A stretch of DNA of 64,000 nucleotides from assembly GCF_000002985.6 (NCBI RefSeq), contig NC_003284.9, positions 11,966,001-12,030,000 on the forward strand, read 5' to 3'. A program made the position numbers and the translations under genes. The notes below the pieces were generated by a model that was given only the letters and a program-made list of their open reading frames with translations, had not been told where the DNA came from and did not search any database. This document shows, piece after piece, positions 45,141-57,220 of this stretch; position 1 is the stretch's first letter; every line of letters begins with the position of its first letter. Origin of the DNA: Caenorhabditis elegans (Eukaryota > Nematoda > Chromadorea > Rhabditida > Rhabditidae).

Positions 45141-47864
45141 ATAATCTTCGATTAAAAAAAGTTCGGAAAAATATGGACTAATCGACTTTAACCATCGAAT
45201 ATCTTTCTAACTTATACTTAGATTTTTTCAAGATTTGGAAATTTTCTAACAAGTTTCCGAGAGTTCGAACTTTCTTTCTGGTAAAATTTGGGTCAGATTT
45301 TAGTATTTCTTCATGTCTGCACGGTAGCTGTACCCCAAAAATTTCAAGGCATTTCAGTGTTAAACTGAGAAGTAGTATTTTCTAAGCCTACAAGCTCAAC
45401 TTACCGTTTGCAAATTAAGATTTTTTGCAAGCTGAAAAAAATTTTACTTTTAGGAGTGGAGCTGAACATTTTAATGTTAAGAAGAAATCTCCCCATTCAA
45501 AAACAATTTTTGTCGTTCATTTGTATTTCTAAATAAAACTACATTCATATTTTTGTTTTAGTGTATATCAAGAACAATCAGCTCCGAGATGTTGGAAGTT
45601 TTCAAACGATGAGAAAGGACGGTGTAATCGGTAAAGAAAACAAACCATTTAGTTTTGAGTATACACGAAAAGTGAAAGCAAAAGAAAAGTGAGAATCAAA
45701 CTCGATTGCGTAATTTCAACTAATGCCACTAGGGGTTCGAGGACAATGGCCAAACTATCTTCTCCCAGAATTCTCATGTCAAAAGTTCGAAAGTTGGGTG
45801 AAACTTCTGATACTGTTCAACAACTGAAAAGAAATTCGATACAATTTTGTATTTATGTACCAGAAACGCCAAAAAATTTTTGTTGTCAATTAAGGTTGCC
45901 GTGTTAAAAAATAAGTAGGAACGAAAATTGTTGAGATAGAACGGACGGACGCGAGCATGTTACACATTGGTCTTGGGTCATTTGAGATTTATTTTTTGAT
46001 GCAAGCCGTGAAAATGTCCAAAGATTTATTGTTTATTGCTGCGATTGATTGCTTCCGCAATGCATAAGTTTTGTAGCACATTTTCATAACATTTATGTGT
46101 CAAATCAATAAGAAAGAGAAATGTAAGATTTCGAAAAATGGGAGAACACGGCCGCAAGAGATTAAGATAAAACAGCACAACAAATTGGATTACTGAAGTA
46201 TGTATTAATACATGATTACTTTTCAAGCATACATTTTATTGAGTAGCGATTAAAATAAACTGTCAAGACGCCAATCTGCCATGAGCATATATATTTTAAA
46301 AAACAAATAAGCTTATAAATATCTAAATTAGCGAAAAATCGCTGTTATGTTTTGGTTACGATTGTACAATTATATTTATAATATATTTTTTCGCATAGAA
46401 AAGCAATGTTTGATAAATTCAAAACACAAAGTTATCCATAGTTGTGTAACAATTGAGAACTATCATTTTTTAATTTCAATTTGAGACTGGTATTTTGCTG
46501 TCAAGCCTTTCTTAATCAACTACGTAGAGACAGTAGTCTTGCTTTAAAGTTTGTATTTAACAGGTTCTGAAATACCAAAACTATTTTCAAAATTCCTGGA
46601 AAAAAAGATGTTCGTTCAATGAACGGAGAGTGCTCAGTCTACTGTAAAATGACCTTTTGAAATGTTGTAAACAAATCGAGTAAACTCTTTGACCCATTTC
46701 TGCTTGTTTTTCAGCTTCACTTTTGTGCTACCTACGTCATCAATGCCAATGAAAGTTGAAAAATGAACTAGATTACTGTATAGCGACCATTTGTTTTAAC
46801 TCATCAACCTACCCACGCACTTTTTTGTGTCCCTGAAAAAAAAGAGTAAACTGAGAACCGAATTGAAAGACGTCGACAGAGAGTTATTTGAGAATAAATG
46901 CAAACAAGAACATCTAATGAAAAATCGGGCAAATTTGAAAAGAAACACGGCGCGGAAGAAACAGAAGAAAAAAGGTAGAAGAGGATAGGAAGAGGGCGCT
47001 TTTGTTGAAAAAAGAACGAACGGGCTAGAGGTTGAGGGTCGTGTGAAGGTGTCGAACCGGTAAATTGGTGTAAAGGTAAAGATGAAGTTGATGCGAATTT
47101 GTTGAGTTACTGGAAGAAATATCGAAAACCGCATAAATACATCTGAAAAGCTTTTTTTCACAAATCAGAAAAGGAGCTGAATTTGTTCGAGTGCAACAAG
47201 AATTTCTAAAGTTCCGGCACAGTTTCAAGACTAAAGTTGAGTTGTCTGATGTACACGGTCCACAATAGACCAGCATATAAAACTAAACGCCTTTCTGTTT
47301 TCTCAGTTTTTGCTTTTACAGGTATTTCAATCAGCGATAAAATTTCAAGTCGGTCATCTGAATTATTTGTTCTTTCATGTATCAGGCTGATCTAGCTCGG
47401 AACATCTCAAATGAAAAAAAATTTAACTGAACCTTGAACTATGATATGCGTTTCTAAACTTTTAGGAGTAAGAATAGTTCTGCCAAACAAGGATTTTTAA
47501 TCTCGCAAAACATAAAACCGTACGTAGTTCTTCTTTTCAATTCAAAATTGTATAGAATTGCTGTGCATTTTCCCCATTCTTTAAAATTGAAAAATGCAAT
47601 TTAAAAGATACACTGGTTTCAGATCATCGTGCTTACCGTATTCAGCTAAAATGAATAACTTTCAGAAAAGTTTAAATTTTTTTTTTTTTGGGCGGCCATG
47701 CCCATTCGAGTAGAGAAGACTAATTTGATTTCGAATCGGATGATTCAGAATCGAAAGCATGTCGTAAACTTCACGCTTTCTACCGCCAATATGCTAGCTT
47801 ACAGACGCCCGCCACGACACCCGGTGGTTTTAAAAAAATTAATTTAATATAAGAATCCGAGCGA

Positions 47865-47884
47865 AGAGAGAGAGAGAGAGAGAG
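47865..47884. repeat. GA microsatellite
   Basis: About ten uninterrupted GA/AG dinucleotides. Confidence 0.9.
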
Positions 47885-48395
47885 CCAGTTCACGTGGGAA
47901 AAATTCAATGTCCGCATTCTTTTTTAATTCACGTAAAAATAACTTCGGAGTAAGCAGTATTTTATCACAAATTTTATTCATAATTCTAAGGCATGAGAAA
48001 CTTTTTAAAAATTTTTTAGAACCGCACTTGACCGTTAAGCTCCGCCCATTTTTTAAAAGACACATTGTATGACTAACATTGATCATTTCATAGCTAAATT
48101 CAATATTACTTTCAAACCATTTTATCTTGATGGAATTTCCAGATTGAATGAAAAATCAAGATATTGGTTTTCTTACTCATTTTTAAACTGGGTAATTAAC
48201 TCTAGTTTAAAAAAAAGAACTTGAAACTCGATTCTGTTAGTCGAAAGAATTTAAAAATAATTATTCATTTTATAAGTGTTGTTAATAACGATTAGACTAA
48301 GTTTTTCATCTTGCAAAATCCCGAAACGCCTCAACACATAGTAAGGCAATCGAAGTGAATTCTAATAGCAACCAATAAATACAAAAAATTTAGGC

Positions 48396-50176
48396 TCATT
48401 CGTAGAGTCTATGATCTTTAATGTACTTGATTACGGAATCTGGTGTGGTGTATTTGATAGAGCGATGTTCTTTCAGAGCTGCACGAAGACTTGTTGAACT
48501 TATTGAGTTTGACGAGATTGCATTCTGAAATAACAATATTTCTTAATTCCAGGCATTTTCTAGTCACCTTGATGAAATGCACTTTGTCAGAGTTTTCATT
48601 GAGGTTCAATTTTTTAAGGGTTTGTTCAGGATCTGAACCAGGTCGCGATCGGACGACTATTCCTGCAGAGATGATTTCCTCAACATCTTCACGATCCCAA
48701 ACTGGCGTTCCATCTGCATAAAACTTGTCGAATGATTCGATGACGTCACCTCCAAACAACAAGAGCACATTCACATCACTTCCGAGTTTATTCTGTAATT
48801 ATTAATTGATAAGAAAAGCAAATACATTATTTCTTCTAATATAATCATAATTAAACTAAAGAAAAAATTCAATTCTAAAAGAAGAAAAACGGTTGAATTT
48901 TCATTTTCATTCGTGTTTGTCAATTTTACTAGAGTCAAATGTTAGCAAATTGTAAGAATCTTCACGATCTTTGTACTTTCCCACCGCCATACAAGAGCAT
49001 TACTTCCGTATAGTCTTACAGGTCCAGCAAGTGATGTCGTAGCGGATAACATCACGGTTATCCGGCCAGAACCGCTGCCCAAGACAACGACTAGGCCTGC
49101 CAACGTTTGGAGGTCACGATGCAAGCGCGCCCCACCGGACGGCGCGCGGATCTGAATTGCCGGCGCCAACTCCAATTGTCATCATTCTGGAATGTTCCTG
49201 GCCCCGCCCAATTCCCCTATATAAGGAGCCGGAAACGCTCATTCGAGGTCTTCTCTAATTCCTTTTACTTGTGTTACTTATTGCCATTTTCCCCTCCTTA
49301 CATGTTCCATTAACTCGGTGTTTTCCCTATTAGTTTATCCTTAATAAACCGTAATAACCTCAAATCTTCCAACTCTTATTAAATTAAAAAGGAAAGTGAA
49401 TCATCAAAAGTGGCATTTTATTTAGATATACTCATATGAGTCTATTTTGTTTGGTCGACTAAGAAAAACTGAGTATTTTCCATTTTTAACTGTAAATAAA
49501 AACATTCAATCAATTTTTCTAGCAACATAGTAATGGTTTCCAAAATTTGCCCACTCATCTTGAAAAACACTCCTGGGAAATATATTTTTGAAAAAATTTT
49601 GAGCGATGTATTTTTCAAAGATTATCGAAAAGAAATAAACTTGCCTTCACATCCTGCTGATGATGTTTCAGAACATTAACAGTTGCAGTCCACTCAGACT
49701 GGGCACATTCCCAACCACTTGCATGAATCCAGTCAGAATCATAAGTTGCTGCTTCGGTTTGTGCAAGACTGCAATTATATTTTTGTGTTCAGTTACATAA
49801 AATTACATATTATTTTCTGATTTCAAAAAACTGAATTAAATATTATTGCGAACATAGTAACTCAATTAATTTGGAAATATTGTTTTCTGTGTTTTTTTTG
49901 TGTATAAACTTTTTTTGAATTGTCGCATTACACAGTTAACCTACCGATGTTTAGCGCTGATCAAACTCTTTTTCGCATAACCATCACTGACTGGGCTCAT
50001 AATTCCTTCGAGAACTATTTTTCCTGACTTTTCTAGTGAGTACTTGGCATCCTAAATTTGTTTAATTATAACGTTAACTGATGATATACCTAAAATACCT
50101 CCATCATGCAAAGATGTCCATTTGTTGGAGGATTGAATGACCCGACTGCCAAAATGACAACTTTTTCGGTCCCCAT
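48396..50176 (-). CDS. nmat-2: Nicotinamide mononucleotide adenylyltransferase (NMNAT)
   Basis: Joins NMN and ATP to make NAD, the last step of NAD synthesis. Exons: 50176-50099, 50051-49945, 49768-49645, 48792-48568, 48524-48396; phases agree and give 220 aa, somewhat shorter than vertebrate NMNATs. The N-terminal nucleotidyltransferase motif GSFNPPTNGHLCM (residues 12-24) is intact. The SPVSDGYAKKSLISAKHR stretch and C-terminal ISSTSLR signature also match NMNAT. The intron after 49645 starts with GC, not GT, and carries an LTR-like insertion. The ATG follows an acceptor-like TTGAAACAG. A donor-like site at 51957 suggests an untranslated first exon beyond a transposon. The family is certain; the paralogue name rests on position beside ucr-2.1 and sma-5. 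Confidence 0.92.
48951..49380 (+). mobile_element. Probable solo LTR or LTR fragment in an nmat-2 intron
   Basis: A GC-rich island in an otherwise AT-rich intron. In the + direction it has a TATA box (TATATAAGG at 49218-49226), then an AATAAA signal at 49343-49348, the usual layout of a retrotransposon LTR. A perfect 8-base inverted pair (cggataac and gttatccg) lies near 49041-49062. Ends are not settled: the left edge may start with TGTAAGAATC at 48951, and either CAAAT or AAAT could be read as a flanking duplication. No coding part of an element is present. Confidence 0.45.
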
Positions 50177-50214
50177 AGTGGAATTGTTCTGTTTCAAAAA
50201 AACATTCTTACATA

Positions 50215-51815
50215 CAGTGCGTCCAACTTCTATAGCACCCCCCTCCAATTCGGCCGTTTGGAGCTTTTCAAAATATTTTTTGGAAAAGTGTTAGTGCAGT
50301 TCGATAGCAAATGTTGAAAAACCTATGCTCCCCAATTTTTATCATGATATCTCAAAAATCACGGAAATTAGGTCAAAATATCTGAAAAATGGCCGTCCAA
50401 CTTCTATAGCACCCCCTCTGATTTTTGACAAATTTCTGTAAATTCGGGGTTTTCTTCGTAGTTAATGAATTTATTTTGTAAATAACTTCACACCAAAATA
50501 ATCAGGTGGTTTCACTTTCACATTTAAAAAATAAATATAACACTTGAAAACACGTGGAATGCCTGGGATTGTCCTGGAACGTTCTTATTTGCTTCAGAGG
50601 CCATATCTCGGCTCCCAATGATTTTCGCAGCACCAAAATTGATCAAAATGTTCTTCTCCGTCTATTCATTACTATGTAATTAGTTGTAGAAAGCATTTAT
50701 TCATATGAACCAAATGGAAAATGGAGCAACTTCAGTGGTTTTTAAAAGGTTCGATTTAACCATGAAAACGAGCGTTCGGAGGCGCAGAGATAATGGTTGG
50801 GAATACATTTTCAACTAAAAATTACTACATTATAGCAAAAATTAAAAATTATTATATATGAACAACAAATCCGTGGAAATCCATGGGTAACTCAGATGCC
50901 AGACATCTACAATCGCAGGTTCAATGTTTTGTCTGGTAGCTTTTGCATTACTTGACCAAAAAAAGATTCAATGAGCGAATTCGCTAAATTTAACTTGAGT
51001 TATAAATACAACTAGCAAAATCGTCATTCGGAAAGGTATATCTTACTTTTCTGTCTAAAATTTTCGCATGTTAGCTTGAAAAAAAGACTTGCGGCCTCGC
51101 TTTGCCTTTGTCCTCTTTTTTGAGCGGTCTCATGATCTTTTCCGTATAAATTTTCAAAGACTTCTAATTAAAATCGAAGCTTCAAAGACATTTGAGCAGG
51201 ATGAGCTGAAGTTCTGTACAATACGAAGTCAAAACCTTCAGCTCTGCGCCTCCGAACGCTCGTTGTCATGGTTAAATCGAACCTTTTAAAAACCACTGAA
51301 GTTGCTCCTTTTACCATTTGGTTCATATGAATAAATGCTTTCTACAACTAATTACATAGTAATGAATAGACGGAGAAGAACATTTTGATCAATTTTGGTG
51401 CTGCGAAAATCATTGGGAGCCGAGATATGGCCTCTGAAGCAAATAAGAACGTTCCAGGACAATCCCAGGCATTCCACGTGTTTTCAAGTGTTATATTTAT
51501 TTTTTAAATGTGAAAGTGAAACCACCTGATTATTTTGGTGTGAAGTTATTTACAAACTAAATTCATTAACTACGAAGAAAACCCCGAATTTACAGAAATT
51601 TGTCAAAAATCAGAGGGGGTGCTATAGAAGTTGGACGGCCATTTTTCAGATATTTTGACCTAATTTCCGTGATTTTTGAGATATCATGATAAAAATTGGG
51701 GTGCATAGGTTTTTCAACATTTGCTATCGAACTGCACTAACACTTTTCCGAAAATATTTTGAAAAGCTCCAAACGGCCGAATTGGAGGGGGGTGCTATAG
51801 AAGTTGGACGCACTG
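50215..51815. mobile_element. Tc3-like non-autonomous foldback transposon
   Basis: A 1601-bp element flanked by TA (50213-50214 and 51816-51817). Ends begin CAGTGCGTCCAACTTCTATA, resembling Tc3 ends. The terminal inverted repeats are about 575 bp each (50215-50789 and 51242-51815) and nearly identical. Each arm has a second copy of the terminal motif about 180 bp in (50393 onward; mirrored at about 51611-51640), the arrangement known for Tc3 transposase binding sites. The 450-bp centre has no transposase. It sits 38 bases upstream of the nmat-2 start codon. Confidence 0.88.
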
Positions 51816-51817
51816 TA

Positions 51818-52438
51818 GAAAACATAGTCTCAATCGAACTGAGATTATTGTTTGCTAAAACACAGTGTCTCATATTTATTGATATAAATAGGAAGAAAAC
51901 AATGTGGAAAATTGTTTAATGAATTGCTAATAAAGTTTAAAAATGATAAACAATTACCTTTCAAGTGCATTACTCAATGCCTCAAAACACTATCGCTTTG
52001 AAATAAGTTTCAATTTCGCAATGGTCACACTATGAAACACGCCCGTAATATTTTATATACTCCCTTGCGTCTTTCATTACCCACTGGCAAACGTCACACT
52101 CCAAGCAACTACAGAACACTTGGGGGCTAGTCACACTCTCGCTAGGCCGCGGCCGCAGGTCTGCAAGCGCGCTCTATTGACAAAGCATCCCGCTGAGACG
52201 CACGTATTTATCGACCGCCCAATTGTTTTCAGCTTATATTAATGCTCACTTTTTATATTTTATCAGAAATGTTGTAAACTTAAATAGAAAAATTAATTAT
52301 CTTTCTTATGATACCAAAACCATTAATATTAATTAGTGAAAATTCATAAAAACTTGCTGAAAACATTATTTTTGCATATTTTTTTTTAATTTTCGCTTTT
52401 TTCCAAGAAAAAAAAATTGCTTTTTCAGGGTTACAATT
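51818..52438. promoter_or_regulatory. Divergent promoter region of nmat-2 and ucr-2.1
   Basis: About 620 bases between the transposon and the ucr-2.1 start. A GC-rich core (cgctaggccgcggccgcagg to gcgcgctctattgac, about 52140-52182) stands out from the AT-rich surroundings and is a likely shared promoter element. A donor-like AAAG|GTAATT on the minus strand at 51957 may end a 5' exon of nmat-2. An outron-like tttttcag acceptor at about 52428 precedes the ucr-2.1 ATG. Confidence 0.5.
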
Positions 52439-55059
52439 ATGCTGTCGCGCCCATCTGGAACTGTTGCGGTGAGTATTTAATTCGAAAAATGTTTGTGGGA
52501 AATTTTCATCGATATAATTGAAAATCGTTTTCAGAAAACTGAATTTCAATTGAGAAGAAATGTTCTGCCTGCCTTGGTGAGAGTTGATAAATGCCTAGAT
52601 TGCAGTTTTTTCTTACCCAGCTAAAAACTAATTCCGAATTTCTATGAGCAAAAATATGAACTTTTCGATTAAAACAAATCAAAAAAGTAAAAAAATTCAG
52701 AAGCGCTTCGTCTCGGCTGCAGCCAAATCTGCTGGAGTTCAAGAGAAGACAACTGTCTTGGAAAATGGTCTCCGCGTATCAAGCGTTGAACTAAACGGTA
52801 TGTGGGCGTTGGATATAGCAAAGCATAGCAAAAATCAATTAACAAAATCATTTTTTTTGTTTAGGAGCCACTTCTTCAATTGTTTTGGCATTCCGCGCCG
52901 GAAGCCGTTACCAACCAGCCAACAAGCAAGGACTTACCCACCTTATCCGTAACAGTGTTGGCCGCGATGCTCCAAACTTCCCAGGGTTGGCGCTTGTCTG
53001 GAATACAGCTCAGAATGGAGGAAACTTGGTACGAACTCAAAAGAGCAAGAGAGAAAGTGAATGATAGAAAAGGAGACGCGGGAGTATTTTGAGATAAAAA
53101 GAGCTCATTAAATATAATAAAACCACTAAAAGAATGCATTGCGACCTAACTATCTGTGAGGGTATCGTAATGTTTTTCATTTTTAGTTGTACCAGCTGTT
53201 TTAATGATGACGAGTTTGTAGTACTACTTACTTTTAGAGTTGGAAATATGTATTAAAGTTACTGATTTAGTAAAAATAAAATATTCCAGACCGCAGTCTC
53301 CAACCGTGATGTGCTCGCTATTGAAGTCAACGTCGTTCGTGACCAATCCGCAGTGGTCCTCTCACTTCTCGGACAGCTCGGAAATAATGCTTTCAAGCCA
53401 TGGGATGTTGAAGATGTTAAGCACGACACTCTTCCAGCTGACGCCACATACCTCACCGGAACCACCATCGCTTTCGAGCAACTTCACCAGGCTGCCTTCA
53501 GAAATGGAGGACTCGGACTTTCGAACTACAGCGTCAACAACGTCTCTGCCAAGGACTTGTCTGCTTTTGCTGTGAGTTTTAAATTGAAAACTTGGAGCTT
53601 GTGGCAAATTGTGCAATGATTTTTTAAAGTGACTTTAAAGTTGCTCATAGTATTGAAAATGATTAAAAACGGCATGTATTAAAATAATTTCCAATAATTA
53701 ATTTCTGAAAGAATCTGAAAACGTTTCGAAAATTTGGCGGTGTACAAACTCCTGATGTTGCTCGACTCCAAACCTTTTGTTGCTTAGAAAAATCGTAGGC
53801 CGCAGCGGAAAAATTGAAAGGTTACTGACGAATTTCAAAGTTTGAGCTTACACAAGACGGACTTCCGTGTTTTTTCCAGTTGATTGGGCAAACTGCCACT
53901 AATAAAAAATTACGTTGGGTATACCTATTCTATTGTTTTTGATATACATATCAAATCAATTTTCAACCCAATATTTTCTTTTTCAGAAGGAACGACTCGT
54001 TGCCGGTGAAGCTGTTCTGGTCGGTGTCAACGTCGATCATGACACTCTGGTCCAGGCCGGAAGCACACAATTCCCACTGGCCCAGAACCAGCCCGCCAAG
54101 GCTACCCCAGCTAAATATTTTGGAGGAGAAGCCCGCAAGTGAGAATTTTTTTTTGCCTTGCTTACAAACAAACCTTACAAAAGTAAATTATCAAATTTAA
54201 TTTAGGGATGGTCGTGGAAATCGCTCATACGTTGCCATTGCCGGAGAAGGATCCGCCATCACATCTGTCAAGGATGTTGCTGTCCAAGCCGTAGTCGCCC
54301 AGATTCTTCTGAACGCCGCTCAAAAAGTCACATCAGAGGCTATTTCCGTAAATGTCAACTACCAGGATTCCGGACTCGTCGGAGTTCAATTCGCTGCCTG
54401 CAACACACAGATTACTCAAGTCACCAAGTCTATTGCCTCTGCCATCAAGTCTGCAAAAGCCGATGGTCTTGACAACGCCAAGAACACGGCGGCCGTTCAA
54501 GTAAGAGTCGTTGCTGAGATATTAAACACTGAAAATCGTGATCCGAACTTTCAAATATGGGATATGTTATGACTGAAATATGGAAATATATGATAGAAGT
54601 CAGCATAGAAATTTGTATTAATTATTTCTGTTCCAGGTTCTTTCCGACGCTCAACACGCATCTGAAGTCGCATTGGAGAAGGCAACTCAAGTGCTTGCCG
54701 GAGTAGAGGTGTCTCCACGCGAATTCGCCGACGCTATCCGCGCAGTCACTGCCCAAGACGTCACCCAGGTTTGTTTCGCACTATCTGCAACTGCAAGCGA
54801 TTTAGGCTTCAATAAAAAACACTGCTTTCAATTTGCAATTCATCAAACATTTATGAGTGCGTATGTGTATGCATTCAAAGTATCAATTTCACTAATTGAA
54901 TTCTCCACTCTCGTTTTGAAACACTAAAACTCTAATGCAGCTGGTAGAGTTCAATGAAAAAATGCACATTTTTTGCAGGCCTTGTCCCGTGTCAATGGAA
55001 AACTCTCGTTGGCTGCATATGGAAGCACATCACTCGTCCCATATCTCGACGAGCTATAA
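52439..55059 (+). CDS. ucr-2.1: Ubiquinol-cytochrome c reductase core protein 2
   Basis: Core subunit of respiratory complex III on the matrix side of the mitochondrial inner membrane. Exons: 52439-52468, 52535-52576, 52701-52797, 52865-53028, 53290-53571, 53987-54138, 54206-54500, 54637-54768, 54979-55059; phases agree, 424 aa. The start MLSRPSGTVAKTEFQLRRN is a basic, Ser-rich presequence suited to mitochondrial import. The body is an M16 peptidase-like fold. The metal-binding HxxEH is degenerate (LTHLIRNS, from about residue 82), as expected for a non-catalytic core 2 subunit. Codon use is C-ending, so expression should be high. The ATG lies 10 bases after a tttttcag acceptor, suggesting trans-splicing. 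An AATAAA signal lies at 55193. The paralogue name is from position. Confidence 0.93.
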
Positions 55060-55192
55060 ATTGTTACAAGTTTTTTTAAAGTTAAACAAAACTCATAAGG
55101 TCTATGGCAGATCGAATTTTTGAAAATTTAAATTTCCAATTTCTTATTTGTGTAAGTTGTTTGCTGTAGAAGCTGTTCAGATAAAGGTTCTG

Positions 55193-55198
55193 AATAAA
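55193..55198 (+). terminator. Polyadenylation signal of ucr-2.1
   Basis: Canonical AATAAA about 135 bases past the stop at 55057-55059. Confidence 0.75.
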
Positions 55199-57120
55199 GG
55201 AAAAACATTAGCTCTTGTTGTTTTTTTTTGTTCAAAATTACAAGTTAATTACTGTGGTTCTAAGGTTCTTCTATGAGCAGGTTTTCAGAAGATTTCAACA
55301 TTGTTCAGTTAACTTACAGGTTAGTAAATGCAATGGTCTTTTTACCGAAACGCAACAGTGCTAAAAATTTGTTAGCCATAGCGTATCAAAGTGGAACTAA
55401 TTTTGTTGTTTGAAAAAGTTGAATACCACCGTGGAGGTGTTTGGATTTTGGTTTTGGTTTTGAACAAAAAGATGAAGCATGAGCAGAAAAACGAAAAATG
55501 ACGTGGGATTGGTCGGTGAAATTTCGGAAGGGGACCCACACACATATTCTCACACACTCTCTTCACATGATGTACCTATTGTTGGAAAGAGGCTGCAAAG
55601 TAGCAAAAAGCAATGCACAGAGAGAGAGAAAGAGTCAAAATTATTCAAAACCAAATTTGTCTGCATCTGGCGACCCCCTACCCTTCTTCAACCTTTCCCC
55701 CTTCTTTTTTCCTTTCTTCCCCTTTTTTCTCTTTTGAAATCATCAGGGTCCCACTTTTCTCTATTTTCTTATTTTTTTGTGTGTATGCTTTTTATACTTC
55801 ATCAAGAAAAACTTTTTTTTTCACTTTTCCTTCGCCACTCAAAATTTATTATTACTTTTTTTGAGTCTAGTCGTAACACGTTCTCTGGGATTTGTCCTCA
55901 AATTCTATGGACTGGAAATTGAATTTTTCCGGTTGGAACTTTATTTTGACCCGTGATCTTACATTCCAAATACCGAATCGTAAAGCAATTTGTTTTTTGA
56001 AAAATAATGTTTTAGCCTCTTTTTTTCCAGTGTGGAAGTTCATCTTGAAATGAAAAATTCTTGACTAGCATTCTACTTTCGAAATCCTTGTAGATATCTT
56101 TAATTAAAATTTCATTATTGACAGCCTTCTCAAGATTTTCTTTTTTCCGGACTATAACTCCTAGAATTATCATTTAAAGTAACATAGAAATCTAGGTTTA
56201 TAGAAATCTAGTCTAGTTTTACCTTTTAGGTTTTGACCTCAAGCTCGATGAGTTGGAAGTTAACTTTTCCGGTTAAAATTTTGAACTGAATTTGATTTTA
56301 TTACCCAGACATGCCTGACAAGTGACGTTATTAAACATTTTTATGTTTCTTCTCGGTTTTTATAATACCTTATTTTTTATTAGTATTGCCCCCAATTTTT
56401 CAAATTTGACATCTTACACCTCATTTGTTGTTTGTTCTATTGAAAACTTGTGAATTATCAAAATATGTGCTAGTTTTTTTTTAACTGTTTGTAGTTTACA
56501 TGATAACATTAAAGTGAGATATTCACCTCAAAGTAAATCAGTCGGAATTAACACTAATAGAAAAATACCATTTCAGTGTTTAAAGGTTTTAGAAAGGTTT
56601 ACTAATTGATCATGTTTATCGTTTCAACAATCGCATGTGGTCTGTGATCGATGCCTTCCAACTTCAACATATATCACCTGTAATAATTTCTTGGAAACGT
56701 TGAAAGTTACTGGAATGATTGTATGCTTCCAGGTGCTTTTTTTCGATTTTGTGATTTTCACCTGTTCTCATTCAATAATGATTGGAAAACTTTGAATTGC
56801 TGTAAAATATTATTTTATTTTGTCTGTTTTATCTAAGAAAATTTATAAGGTAGGAAACTAGGCACCTTTGCACAAAATTTTCTACCAGTTGTATACACTA
56901 ACAAAGTTTAAAATATTTTAAAATACTCAATTTTTTTTAGATAAGTGTATAAAGATAATATTTTAACAAATCATCACTCTACTTCACGCTAAGCATCACC
57001 CACTAACTAAACAACTATAAATAAAAAAAAAAGAAAATAAGATGTTTTGTTTGATGAACCATTTAAAAAGAGAGCAGTAGTCACAAACAAAATTTATACT
57101 TTTAAAAAACAGTTTAGCAT

Positions 57121-57220
57121 GAGGGTGCAAAACTATTAGAGACTGCAATACTATTGTTCGATTGGTCCGTAGGGGTGCAAGACTAATAGAGGCTGCAAGA
57201 CGAATAGAGGAAATACGGTA
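57121..57220. repeat. Short dispersed repeat
   Basis: Alternating tgcaa and actattagag/actaatagag blocks, a gattggtccgtagggg block, ending tagaggaaatacggta. The best-preserved copy of the family in the window. Confidence 0.65.

Larger units (their letters stand above)
35346..48395. other. Long region without convincing genes
   Basis: About 13 kb between the sma-5 start and the 3' end of nmat-2. I see no assembled gene on either strand. It contains AT-rich sequence, GA-rich stretches, two short dispersed repeats (about 44.4 and 45.1 kb), a GA microsatellite and one doubtful 54-codon frame. It may hold distant sma-5 promoters or first exons, or enhancers. Confidence 0.5.
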
